A stretch of 64,000 bases of DNA, taken from Rhizodiscina lignyota. Its lineage: Eukaryota > Ascomycota > Dothideomycetes > Aulographales > Rhizodiscinaceae. Location of the stretch: assembly GCA_010015805.1 (NCBI GenBank), contig ML978122.1, positions 1,336,453 through 1,400,452 on the forward strand, in the 5' to 3' direction. Below the pieces are notes generated by a model. It did no database searches. It was not told the DNA's origin and saw only the letters and a program-made list of their open reading frames with translations. Shown here piece after piece: positions 20,232 through 30,028 of this stretch (position 1 is its first letter; the number at the start of each line of letters is the position of its first letter). The position numbers and the translations under genes are program-made.

Positions 20232-21416
20232 ATGCCTGGACTTCCAGGTAATGCTCCAGAACTCTGTCTTCAACGTGAGAACCTAACTACACATTGTTAC
20301 AGCTAGTGTCGACCTCGATGAGTGCATTGACAGACTCAAAAATCGGGAGTTGCTCGCCGAGTCAGTGGTGGAGGCAATATGTGCCAAAACTAAGGAGTTG
20401 CTCATGAAAGAGAGCAATGTCGTACACATACTCGCTCCAGTCACCGTGGTGGGCGACATACACGGGCAGTTCTTTGATATGATGGAAATCTTCGAGATTG
20501 GAGGAAACGTGCCCGACACGAATTACCTCTTCTTAGGCAAGTCCACCCATTTCTCCCAAGCTTCGAGGATGTGAACCGGCATTGCATCGGGCATTGCTGT
20601 TGTTGTGCTGTTTCGAACAGTTCCTCGAACGCCTCCGGCCTATATCAACATGCCACTATTTGCGCGCTGACCCTTCTGCTTTTCTAAACTACTTACGAAC
20701 TACTAGGCGATTACGTCGACCGCGGCCTTTTCTCTGTCGAAACAATCTCACTGCTGGTTTGCCTGAAGCTTCGCTATCCATCTCGCATCCACCTCATCCG
20801 TGGAAACCACGAGTCACGAGGCGTCACGCAATCATATGGCTTCTACACTGAATGCTCTCGCAAATACGGCAACGCAAACGTGTGGCACTACTTTACAGAC
20901 ATGTTCGACTTCCTCACCCTATCCGTCGTCATCAACGATCAAATTTTCTGTGTTCACGGCGGATTAAGCCCGAGCATTCACTCGATCGACCAGATAAAAA
21001 TCATCGATCGCTTCAGAGAGATTCCACACGAAGGGCCCATGGCAGATTTGGTCTGGAGCGATCCAGATGCCGAAAGGGATGAGTTCAGTCTCAGTCCCCG
21101 TGGTGCAGGATATACATTCGGCGCACAAGTCGTGAAGAAGTTCTTGGAAGTTAATGCAATGTCGCACATCCTGCGCGCGCATCAGCTATGCCAAGAGGGG
21201 TACCAAGTATTGTATGATGACCGCCTATCCACGGTGTGGAGTGCGCCGAACTACTGCTACCGATGTGGAAACATGGCGAGTGTGCTGGAGGTCAGCGATA
21301 CAGGCGAAAGATTCTTCAATGTATTCGACGCGAGTCCGGCCAACGAGACGTACAGGAAAGCACAGGAGGAAAATCAGGCCGCAGGGAAAGAAGTAGTGAC
21401 CGAGTATTTCCTGTGA
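20232..21416 (+). CDS. PPG1: PP2A-like serine/threonine phosphatase Ppg1
   Basis: Three exons, 20232-20247, 20303-20536 and 20707-21416, give 319 aa. The first coding exon is only 16 nt (MPGLP plus one base). All metal and catalytic motifs of the PPP family are present: GDIHG, GDYVDRG (rebuilt across intron 2), RGNHESR, HGGLSP and the RAHQ histidine. The C-terminus ends EYFL, like the methylated tail of PP2A-type enzymes. The stretches DLDECIDRL and ELLAESVVEAICAKTKELL favour Ppg1 over Pph21/22 or Pph3. In yeast Ppg1 works with the Far/STRIPAK-like complex; a similar role here is inferred. Intron 2 begins with GC instead of GT (TTAG|GCAAGT) and ends ACTACTAG; no in-frame GT alternative restores GDYVDRG. 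Confidence 0.93.
20537..20706 (+). other. PPG1: GC-AG intron in PPG1
   Basis: The donor is G|GCAAGT and the acceptor TACTAG|GC. Only this removal keeps the codons for L-G-D-Y-V-D-R-G intact. The rest of the donor matches the strong consensus, as known for GC donors. The 170-bp intron contains stops in frame. Confidence 0.85.
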
Positions 21417-21922
21417 AATACGATGTTTATGGTCATAAGAGCACCAGGATATCGCTGCGGTTGGACCGCAGGTGTCGTTCATAGAGCGACCTTTTCTGCA
21501 TTGTGCATAGCTGGGCGTTAGAAATGTTCCTCGTTCGATCGAATACCCTATCTGTTGTTGAAGGTCTAGAAATACACTAGTTCAATTCAAACGTGCCTTC
21601 GGTCGATTCCATGCGCTCAAAACCCAGAGCGGTTTCAGCAGAGCCTGACGGAGATATTTTCCCTGCCCACGTACAGCAAATGATACACATGATTTTGCAA
21701 ATGGTCAGTTCATAGTACGCCGTGCAATCCGTTTTACCGGGTATAAGACCCCTAAGTGTGACAAACTGAGCGCGTAACTGTTTCGTCTCTGAAACCTCGC
21801 GCCAAGCACATCAGGGGCGAGGCTGGACAGACTATTTGCAACGTATGGGAAACCAGACTTGAAAAGACAACATTCTCTCTTCTCAAATCCATATTCTGTT
21901 TTACTATACACACCACCACAAA
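21417..21922 (+). other. intergenic, PPG1 3' end and ALG3 promoter
   Basis: These 506 bp contain no gene that I can see. The PPG1 3' flank and the ALG3 upstream region share it. Confidence 0.45.
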
Positions 21923-23410
21923 ATGGACGCCATAAATACAATTCTAGACATACTACAAAATCCAAAGCACGCGCGATGGATCGCGCCTCTCCTCATAGTC
22001 GCGGACGTCTTCCTCTGCGGCCTGATCATATGGAAGATCCCATGTATGCGCCACCGCCAAATAAATACTGCAGCTTTACTAACTTCGTTGCAGATACTGA
22101 GATCGACTGGGTCGCTTACATGCAACAAGTTGCTCAATACATTTCTGGCGAGCGCGACTATGCAAAAATCGAAGGCGACACAGGGCCGCTCGTCTATCCT
22201 GGAGCTCACGTGTTTATCTACCGTATTCTGTACGCTGTCACCGACAAGGGACGAGATATTCGTACCGCGCAGGTCATCTTTGGTGGACTGTATCTTGTGA
22301 CATTGGGCGTTGTCATGGCATGTTACAGGCTTGCCAAAGTACGTCTGAACCCCCCTTACTCACTCTTGTTTTGTCAGACAGCGTTGAGCATAAGACGTAT
22401 TTAAGTCATAGACTGACTAGGAGCAGGCACCCCCATATATTTTTCCTCTTCTCATTCTATCAAAGAGATTGCATAGCATCTTCCTTCTCAGATGCTTTAA
22501 TGACTGCTGGGCTGTCTTCTTCCTCTGGCTTGCCATTTACCTGTATCAGAAACGTCTCTGGACAGTGGGAAGCTTTGCATACACTACAGCACTAGGGATT
22601 AAGATGAGCGTATTGCTCATCCTTCCCGCTATTGGCATCACACTAGTGCAGGCCATTGGACGGGAGAGAGCCGTAACGCAGGCGCTATTAATTGGACAGA
22701 TGCAGGTAAGAGATCGTGTTCAATCTGAAACAAATGGCCCAATCTCTAACTTCTAGTAGACTCTATTTGGCTACCCTTTCCTGACCAAAAGCACAGCGAA
22801 TTACTTTGGCCGTGCGTTTCAGCTTTCCCGCGCCTTTCTCTACAAATGGACCGTAAACTGGCGCTTCATCTCCGAGGAGACGTTCTTATCTCCTCTCTTT
22901 TCTCGCTCATTGCTCTCGGCGCACCTTGGACTCCTCGTGCTCTTTGCCTGGACCCGGTGGCTCGCACCCACACGCTCGAGCTTCGTCCGTGCTCGTCGAG
23001 GATTGAAAGACGTTGTAAGCTTCTATCTCACACGAGACGATCTGCACGAGAACGAGTTGGATCAGATATCCAGAAGCATCAATCCGACATTCGTGATTAC
23101 CACGCTCCTGTCTGCGAACGCGATCGGCATGCTCTGTGCGCGGAGTCTGCACTATCAGTTCTACAGCTGGCTCTGCTGGAGCACTCCGTTCCTGCTATGG
23201 CGCTCTGGTGTCGGACCAATTGGTGTGTATGCGGTCTGGGCGGCGCAGGAATGGGCATGGAATGTGTATCCAAGCACGGATGCGAGCTCAATGGTGACCG
23301 TAGGATGTTTGGCCCTCCAGGTCGCTGGCGTGTGGTGGGGGACGAGGGATGCTGATGTTGCGAAACCAAAGGAAGGTGTGAAAGCAAATGGGCATGGCCA
23401 TGCCGAATAG
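21923..23410 (+). CDS. ALG3: Dol-P-Man:Man5GlcNAc2-PP-Dol alpha-1,3-mannosyltransferase (Alg3)
   Basis: Four exons, 21923-22043, 22094-22338, 22427-22705 and 22760-23410, give 431 aa. Introns are 50, 88, 54 bp and all GT..AG. Alg3 adds the first dolichol-phosphate-mannose-derived mannose on the lumenal side of the ER to the lipid-linked oligosaccharide. Diagnostic stretches are [53 protein letters not shown]-like sequence across exon 3, [20 protein letters not shown] and [20 protein letters not shown]. About ten hydrophobic segments agree with a multi-pass ER glycosyltransferase. The end is a short hydrophilic tail (GHGHAE), with no clear KKxx signal. It is convergent with the EIF1AD-like gene, with 76 bp between stop codons. 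Confidence 0.93.
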
Positions 23411-23486
23411 GCGATGGTACATCGCAGCTGTATGATATCCCTCATCCGGTGGCACAAATGGCGTTATTCTTGGAGCGTATAGGACT

Positions 23487-23918
23487 TTAGCTCTCGTCTT
23501 CGCCGTCAGAAGGTGGCATCATTCCTCTTGCATCCTCCTCATCACTGTCATCCACCCTCTTGGTGAATTCTTTTGGCCACCATGCCATCTTTCGCCAAAT
23601 CTTCTCATCGCCTACGACGTTCACAATCTCCCCACTAATCTTGTTGTCCCTCTCCCCTTCCTTGCCCTGCTTTAATTCCACTAGCACGTAGCCTCCGCGC
23701 TTCAGCCATACTGTCGAACGAAACTTGGCCGGCATTTCTACGAGGATCGATACGTCATAATTCTGAGACGTTTGTAGCGACGAAGGTAGCAAGACGGAGT
23801 AGAGATTGTTTCCTGCCGCCTTTTCTACGCGCGCAACTGTCTGAGAAGGATCTAATATGGCGGGTGGAGTGAGGGTTTCGGTGAGAGTTGCTTGATCGAG
23901 GCGTTTGGGGCGAGGCAT
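23487..23918 (-). CDS. EIF1AD-like S1/eIF1A-fold RNA-binding protein
   Basis: The first ATG in the frame is at 23918, giving 143 aa (MPRPKRLDQATLTETLTPP). The middle part VARVEKAAGNNLYSVLLPS, then LVEMPAKFRSTVWLKRGGYV, then KISGEIVNVVGDEKIWRKM is the eIF1A-like OB fold found in EIF1AD (Obelix). The sequence after this, WWPKEF followed by an acidic tail (DSDEEDARG, SDGEDES), also fits EIF1AD. These proteins bind RNA and are linked to late small-subunit ribosome maturation; the role in fungi is less studied. The upstream region is shared with LEA1. No intron is visible. Confidence 0.87.
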   Translation of the reverse strand: MPRPKRLDQATLTETLTPPAILDPSQTVARVEKAAGNNLYSVLLPSSLQTSQNYDVSILVEMPAKFRSTVWLKRGGYVLVELKQGKEGERDNKISGEIVNVVGDEKIWRKMAWWPKEFTKRVDDSDEEDARGMMPPSDGEDES

Positions 23919-24380
23919 GGTGATAGGGTGATTTTTGGTGGTGTGATTAAAGTTCACGAATTTCGCAGTTCAAAGATCAAGCTCCGCTAGAAATATTTAG
24001 CGAGCAGGGGTGTGTTATGCATAAAGCTGTTATGGTCCACCTTCGCAAGGCGTAGTCTGAGGACTTCAAGAAATGTAGGATAGTTTTAAAGAATGTTATT
24101 CCCGTTCAGAATGCGAATCCGAGCCATTGGTCTGGATGACTGGCACCCGGTGTAATACATATCGCGCACTTTCAGCTATTCAAAACGTTGGTGCTATCGT
24201 TCGGGTTGTCAGGTAAGCGCGCGGCTATCGTACCCTTGGCAATGTACATTTTGCTCACGTCGCGTGCATCGTTTTGTTCTTCTTCCCACGCAATCAATCA
24301 ATACCAACACCTCTCATAATCTCAGGCATCGACATCTTCCCTCTCTAGAAATCAACAACAGCCGATATCCACCCTTCACG
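23919..24380. promoter_or_regulatory. shared upstream region of EIF1AD-like gene (-) and LEA1 (+)
   Basis: This 462-bp divergent interval is free of convincing frames. The stretch before LEA1 is C/T/A-rich (around 24280-24375), as in many fungal leaders. Confidence 0.4.
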
Positions 24381-25255
24381 ATGGTGCGACTTACTGCCGC
24401 CCTCGTCAGGGATGCCCCCTCCTACCCTAACGCTTGCCGCGAGCGAGAGATCTTTCTTCGAGGTGCGTGCTGGAAAGAGCAGATACTACACTTCGATCAT
24501 AGAGCTTAAACAATACTTACCACACACAATGAACAGGCCTCAAGATCCCGGTGATTGAAAACCTAGGACTGGCATCTGAGGCAAGTGAACTTTACACGCA
24601 CTTTGCGTCCTACCACTAACAGAGTCCATCGCAGTATAATGAGTGCATCGACCTCACCGACAATGATATCTCGACACTTGGCAACTTCCCATTGTGCGCG
24701 AGGATGAAGACACTCCTTATAGCCCGCAACAGGATCGCCATCATCGACGACAAGTTTGCGGCCTCCATGCCTGAACTCAAGGCTCTCTCCCTTGGGATGA
24801 ACAGCATCGTTGAACTCGGCGATCTCGAACCCCTTGCCAAACTCAAGAATCTCACCATGCTCGAGCTCAGAAATAACCCTGTCAGCTCCAAGCCGAACTA
24901 CCGCCTCTGGGTCATCTCCCGCTGCCCTTCAGTCCGTTCTATCGACTACCAGAGAGTCACCGATGCTCAGCGCAACGAGGCGAAGAAGCTGTTCGGTACG
25001 AGAAAGGAACCTACTGAGCTCGCGCTCAAGATCGCGAAGATCAAGTCGCGTGGCTCCGGTCGGACCCTGGGCACAAACGGCGTGAATGGCACATCGCACG
25101 CGGAGAAGGACATCAATGTCAAGATGACGGCCGAGGAGAGGAAGAAGGTGAAGGAGATGATCAATACTGCGAAGACTGATGAGGAGATGCGCGTGCTGGA
25201 AGAAGCGCTGAGTTCGGGAAAACTTCCGCCTGGTCTTCTTCAGGGCAAGTCTTGA
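24381..25255 (+). CDS. LEA1: U2 snRNP component A' (Lea1/U2A')
   Basis: Three exons, 24381-24462, 24537-24580 and 24635-25255, give 248 aa. U2A' binds U2B'' and stabilises the U2 snRNP that recognises the branch site. The order of features is typical: start MVRLTAALVRDAPSYPN, then REREIFLRGLKIPVIENLG, four to five leucine-rich repeats (CIDLTDNDISTLGNFPLC, MKTLLIARNRIAIID, LKALSLGMNSIVEL, LTMLELRNNPVSSKPNYRLW), and the cap motif SRCPSVRSIDYQRVT. The C-terminal third is Lys/Glu-rich and probably helical. Intron 2 starts with GC (GAG|GCAAGT) and ends ATCGCAG; a CTAAC branch site sits 12 nt before that acceptor. Confidence 0.93.
24581..24634 (+). other. LEA1: GC-AG intron in LEA1
   Basis: This 54-bp intron has donor GAG|GCAAGT and acceptor CGCAG|TAT, with CTAAC at 24626-24630 region. 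The nearest GT (at GCAA|GTGAAC) shifts the frame into a stop at the shared acceptor. A nearer acceptor (AACAG) would keep the frame but overlaps the branch site. Confidence 0.78.
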
Positions 25256-26059
25256 GACCACCAGTTAGGAGTGTTGATTCACAGTGGTTTGGTGCTTGTG
25301 AATGCTTGGCGATACGGACACAGCTTCTTCTGATTTTCTGCATAAATGGGATGGGTACAGCATATGGAGTCGGAGAGCTTTCTGATACTCCACATTTGAG
25401 CTCCAAGGTGCGGCTGCTTCCACAGTTCTCTAGGAATTGAAATGAAACAAATTTCAAAAAGTCTTTCCGCTCACCTTTCTTCAATCTCTATGTACTCGAC
25501 AAGCCTAACAAAAGATTCACGTCATCGACAATAAACCCACCCGCTGATCTTCTATCAATCTGAAACTACATTGTCAATGGCGGATTATTGAACGCGTCCT
25601 CGTCAGATCCCCACCAAACAATGTCCGGCCCAACCACTACACAGACGGATAAGCTACAGCTCTCGTGTCATAGCTTAATCTACGAGGATCCATCAGAAAT
25701 GAACGGATCTTGACAAAGGCAGTGAAATTTCAACAGACCAGTTTGAACTGCAGGGTAATACAGAATGCACAAGTATCAATTTCGTTGAGGCAATAAAAGA
25801 CAAATAGACAGAGGAGATGAATGCGTTATCATATGCAAAGCCCTGGCAGAACTACACGCTATCGGTATCATAGAGCGATTGTTGACTATGGATATCCATT
25901 CGGCGCATCGAGATTAACAGAAGCATTCGCAGAGTCTGGTGTTGCATCCAAGTCGTTGCGAGATGTTATGAAAAGCCTTCGGAAACCCGTCAGCCTCCTC
26001 GAGCAAGACAGTAAAACGCCATTTTTAGTACAAGGAGCCTCGTTATGAAACAAATCATC
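25256..26059. other. convergent intergenic region, no gene seen
   Basis: This 804-bp stretch holds the 3' flanks of LEA1 and VMA8. Composition is AT-richer than the genes. Only short frames occur. Confidence 0.5.
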
Positions 26060-27055
26060 TCAGAAAATCACATCCTCATTATCTTGATCGCCCAAGACAT
26101 CGTGTGTCTCGACATCTTCGTCGTTCTGGCTCTGGCTCTTTTGATCCTCCTTTTTCGTTCGCTCCACTTCAGCTGCTGCAGCATCGCGCTCTTTCTTCCC
26201 GGACACTTTCTTCAATCGATAGAACTCCTCACGGTCTAGTTCGTCCAGCTCAGAGTTGATGTACCTGATCGTATTTTCCGTTCGTGGGATGATGACGTGC
26301 TCACTGGTCCAAGTCAGCATTTGCGGAAAATCCATGAATATGCGAATGCAGCTCCTTACATGGCGTTTACTCTTCGATTGACGACCTTGATGACCTCGTC
26401 CAATATTACAAATGCCGTCTGCAAGCTTGCAAGCTCCACTAGTGTTTCCACTGCTCTTGCATACGTCTCTCGACACCTCTGCACCTGCTGTCCACCTTTT
26501 CCTAGCCCAGTGAGACCAAAGTCATCTTTCCCTTCCACCGTGAAGCTCTCGAACTGCGGCAGGAAAACACCCGATACATTCTCTTGCTTCGTCCGTACTC
26601 TGAATCGAGCTTGCTTCGCAGATTCTTGTATCTGGTATCCGATATCGCCGCCGACTGCATATGTGACTTCGGCGAGCGAAAACGCAGCAATCTGCATGAC
26701 CCGGCCCATCTTCCGCTTAGCCTCATCTATCCTCCTTGTAATTTCTGCGTTATATAGTTAATTGCGGCAATTTAGAAGCTTCGTTTGTAGGCAATACCTC
26801 GGAATCGCCTAGGAAATGTTAGCGCCTGCAGAAGCAACCATCTCGATCAGAATGCACACTTTGTGAGAGCCTCGCTTTTCCTCTTGAGCAGATCATGGCC
26901 TATTTGTGCACCCTTCAACTTGCTCTTCATCACCTGCAGCGACTGACGCGTGGGGAAGACGGGCTCGCGAGCCTAAATTTGGTATGATATCAGCTTGTAT
27001 ACGGTAGATAATAATAGAGGCTTCATTGATGCAAGCTTACCCCGCTTCCAGACAT
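26060..27055 (-). CDS. VMA8: V-type proton ATPase subunit D
   Basis: Five coding exons fit: 27055-27041, 26972-26860, 26808-26798, 26744-26360 and 26303-26060, giving 255 aa. Introns are 68, 51, 53 and 56 bp, all GT..AG. Subunit D forms the central rotor stalk of the V1 sector that acidifies the vacuole. The N-terminus reads MSGSGAREPVFPTRQSLQ and continues to LLKRKSEALTK. Exon 3 is only 11 nt and supplies RFR, giving SEALTKRFREITRRIDEAKR as expected for the family. Later parts are near invariant: MGRVMQIAAFSLAEVTYAVG, GLTGLGKGGQQVQRCRETYA, ASLQTAFVILDEVIKVVNRR and EHVIIPRTENTIRYINSELD. The C-terminal tail after the KKVSGKK motif is charged, as usual in fungi. Confidence 0.94.
26798..26808 (-). 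other. VMA8: 11-nt microexon of VMA8
   Basis: Sequence GCGATTCCGAG lies between acceptor TTTCCTAG and donor GTATTG. It completes Lys, encodes Arg-Phe-Arg and begins Glu. Without it the frame breaks and the invariant KRFREIT segment is missing. The intron before it has a GCTAAC branch site. Confidence 0.88.
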
Positions 27056-27429
27056 TTTGTATGGAGTTTCTCAGAATAGATGTGGGATATAAGTGGAGGG
27101 ACGCCTTGTGCAGATACACAAGCTTCGTGGAGGACAACTCGAGCTGCTATGTCGACGCAATTGTAGAGACACGGGACGTCAAGGTAGGTAGCTCTGCAGC
27201 TCGCGCCTGCCCACCCTGACCCTCAGGCTCCGTGGAGGCCCTTGCACGGCAAGCCACCCGAATCGGCGAGTCTTGGCAAAACGCATGAAAAGTCGCGAGC
27301 CGCTCTAACACGCCGAGCTCCATCACCTCTTCTGCTCCTCACCTCCACACCTCGCCGCTACATCGACCGCTACATCAATCTACGGGCCTCCACTCTAGCG
27401 ATTCGAACAACACGCGTCATGAAATCGTG
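27056..27429. promoter_or_regulatory. shared upstream region of VMA8 (-) and SYF1 (+), with uORFs
   Basis: This 374-bp divergent interval contains two minimal ORFs on the SYF1 side: 27285-27308 (8 codons with stop) and 27419-27430 (ATG AAA TCG TGA). The second ends in TGATG, overlapping the SYF1 start codon. Whether both lie in the transcript is not known. Confidence 0.5.
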
Positions 27430-30028
27430 ATGCCTGGAAAACGCCTTCGCATGTCGACGAACGCAGGCATTGCGGTCGCTGACACCCTCGCGGCACGGCC
27501 GAAAATATCTGGCTCGAAGCAAGACGACGACAAGCTAGATGTGTCCTTCGTCTCCGCGGCAGACTCTATCCACGAACAGCAGCTGGAGCGTAACCCTGGT
27601 GTGAAAACATGGCTCAGCTACATCAGTGCCAAGCAGCACAGCTCGTTCCTCCAGCAGGCGTTTGTGCTGGAGCGCGCCTGCACGGCACTGCCGCGCAGCT
27701 ACAAGCTGTGGAAGATGTATCTGGAGTTGAGGACGGGCCATCTGAAGGGCAAGAACCCGACAACGTACATGGCACACTATGCGAAAGTCAACGCACTCTT
27801 TGAGCGCGCTCTCATACTGCTGAACAAGATGCCGAGGATATGGGAGATGTATCTGAAGTTTCTCATGCTACAACCGCTAGTCACTACGACGAGGAAGACG
27901 TTCGACCGAGCTCTGAGAGCATTGCCCATCACGCAGCACAACCGAATATGGGCGCTGTACCGTCCATTTGCGTTATCAGCTAGTGGAGAATCCGCGGTGA
28001 AGATATGGAGGCGCTACATGCAGATCCATCCCGAGCATGCGGAGGACTTTATCCAGCTTCTTGTCGATATGAGACAATACACAGAGGCTGTCAAGAGATA
28101 CATCGAAATCCTGAACAACCCGCGATTTAAGAGCAAGGAGGCAAAGGGACCGTTTCAGTTTTGGACCGAGATGCTCGAGCTGATCATAGATCATGCAAAG
28201 GAGATCGACACAGGCGATGATGTGGGCATCGATGTGGACAGGATCATAAGGAGTGGCATCAACAAATTTTCCGACCAACGAGGCATCTTATGGGTTGGCC
28301 TAGCCCGCTACTGGATCAACAAAGGCGATTACGAGCGTGCACGAGACGTATTCGAAGAAGGCATCACGACGGTCATGACCGTCAGGGACTTTTCGATAGT
28401 ATTCGACACTTATGCGGAGACAGAAGAAGCGCTCATTGGCATCAAGATGGACGAGGCTGCTGCGCGGTCGTCTAAGGGCACAACAAACGGGAATGCAGAC
28501 CTGGAATTGGATATCCGTATGATGCGTTTTGAACAGCTCATGGACCGGCGACCCTTCCTCGTCAATGACGTGCTGCTTCGTCAGAATCCCAACAACGTTA
28601 ACGAGTGGGAGAAGCGTGTCGGACTGTGGGGCGACAACCGGGAAGCCGCGGAGAAGACCTACGAGGATGCCATTGCTGCGATAGATCCCAAGAAGGCGGT
28701 CGGCAAGTTTCATGAACTGTGGGCAAACTACGCCAAGTTCTACGAAGAGGTTGGCGACCTGGTTGGTGCACGGAAGATAATGGAGAAGGCAGTCAGGATA
28801 CCATTCAAGTCCGTGGCTGAGCTTGCGGAAACGTGGGTGGCATTTGCCGAATTGGAACTGCGTAATGAGAACTTCGACAAGGCAGTCAAGATCATGTCGC
28901 AAGCAACACAAGCGCCAAAGCGGTCAGCGGTCGACTACTTCGACGACACATTATCCCCTCAGACGCGAGTGCACAAGTCATGGAAACTCTGGTCGTTCTA
29001 CGTAGACCTTGTGGAGTCTGTGCAAAGCCTCGAAGAAACCCGCAAAGTGTACGAACGCATTTTCGAGTTACGGATAGCGACGCCGCAGACGGTGGTCAAC
29101 TACGCCAACCTGCTTGAGGAGAACAAGTACTTCGAGGACTCGTTCAAAATCTATGAGCGTGGCCTGGATTTGTTCTCGTACCCTGTTGCTTTCGAATTGT
29201 GGAACTTGTACCTCACAAAGGCAGTGGACCGCAAGATTGGCATGGAGAGACTGCGCGATCTATTCGAGCAAGCCGTTGAGGGCTGTCCGCCTAAGTTCGC
29301 CAAAGTGCTCTACCTCATGTACGGTGCTTTGGAGGAAGAACGAGGGCTCGCCAGACACGCGATGCGTATTTACGAACGCGCGACTCGAGCAGTGTCTGAC
29401 GAGGACAGAATGGAGATGTTCGAGTTCTACATTACCAAATCCGCATCGAACTTCGGCCTTCCTTCAACGCGTTCCATCTATGAGCGTGCGATTGCCGCTC
29501 TGCCGGACAAGGAGGCGGCGGACATGTGTCTCAAGTTCGCCGAGATGGAGAGGCGGTTGGGCGAGATTGACAGGGCGAGAGCGATCTACGGACATGCAAG
29601 CCAATTCTGCGATCCTCGGACGAACCCCGAGTTCTGGTCCAAGTGGGAGCAGTTCGAAGTCAAGCACGGCAATCAAGACACGTTCAAGGAGATGCTCCGT
29701 ATCAAGAGGAGTGTGCAAACTCAGTACAAGTACGTTACCATTCTCTGTTTCCCATGTAACTATTGGAATCTATCGCTAACAGCTTCACAGCACCGATGTC
29801 AACTTCATTGCTTCACAAGCATTGGCGCGGAGCCAGCTTCAAGATGGAATCGAGCTTCCAGACGATGAGAGAGCAAACGCGATGGCAGCACTCGAACGAC
29901 AAGCCAGAGCGCCAATGGGTTTTGTGGCCGCATCTTCTGGGCCGGTGGGCGGCAAGAGGATCGAGCCACAGGCTGAGGCGTCTGTTCCAGCGAACCCGGA
30001 CGCTATTGATGTGGATGATGATATATGA
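27430..30028 (+). CDS. SYF1: pre-mRNA-splicing factor Syf1 (XAB2), HAT-repeat protein
   Basis: Two exons, 27430-29729 and 29791-30028, joined across a 61-bp intron (AA|GTACGT ... CTAAC ... TTCACAG|C), give 845 aa. Syf1 is the large HAT-repeat scaffold of the Prp19/NineTeen complex in the active spliceosome. About fourteen or more HAT repeats run from residue 40 to 760 (NPGVKTWLSYISAKQ, SYKLWKMYLELRTGHLKGK, PRIWEMYLKFLMLQPLVTTT, AEDFIQLLVDMRQYTEAVKR, WNLYLTKAVDRKIGMERLRD). The last exon reads TDVNFIASQALARSQLQDG and ends in an acidic IDVDDDI. A three-codon uORF overlaps the start ATG. ATG 27430 is chosen because it opens the long frame and no earlier in-frame ATG occurs. Confidence 0.94.
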
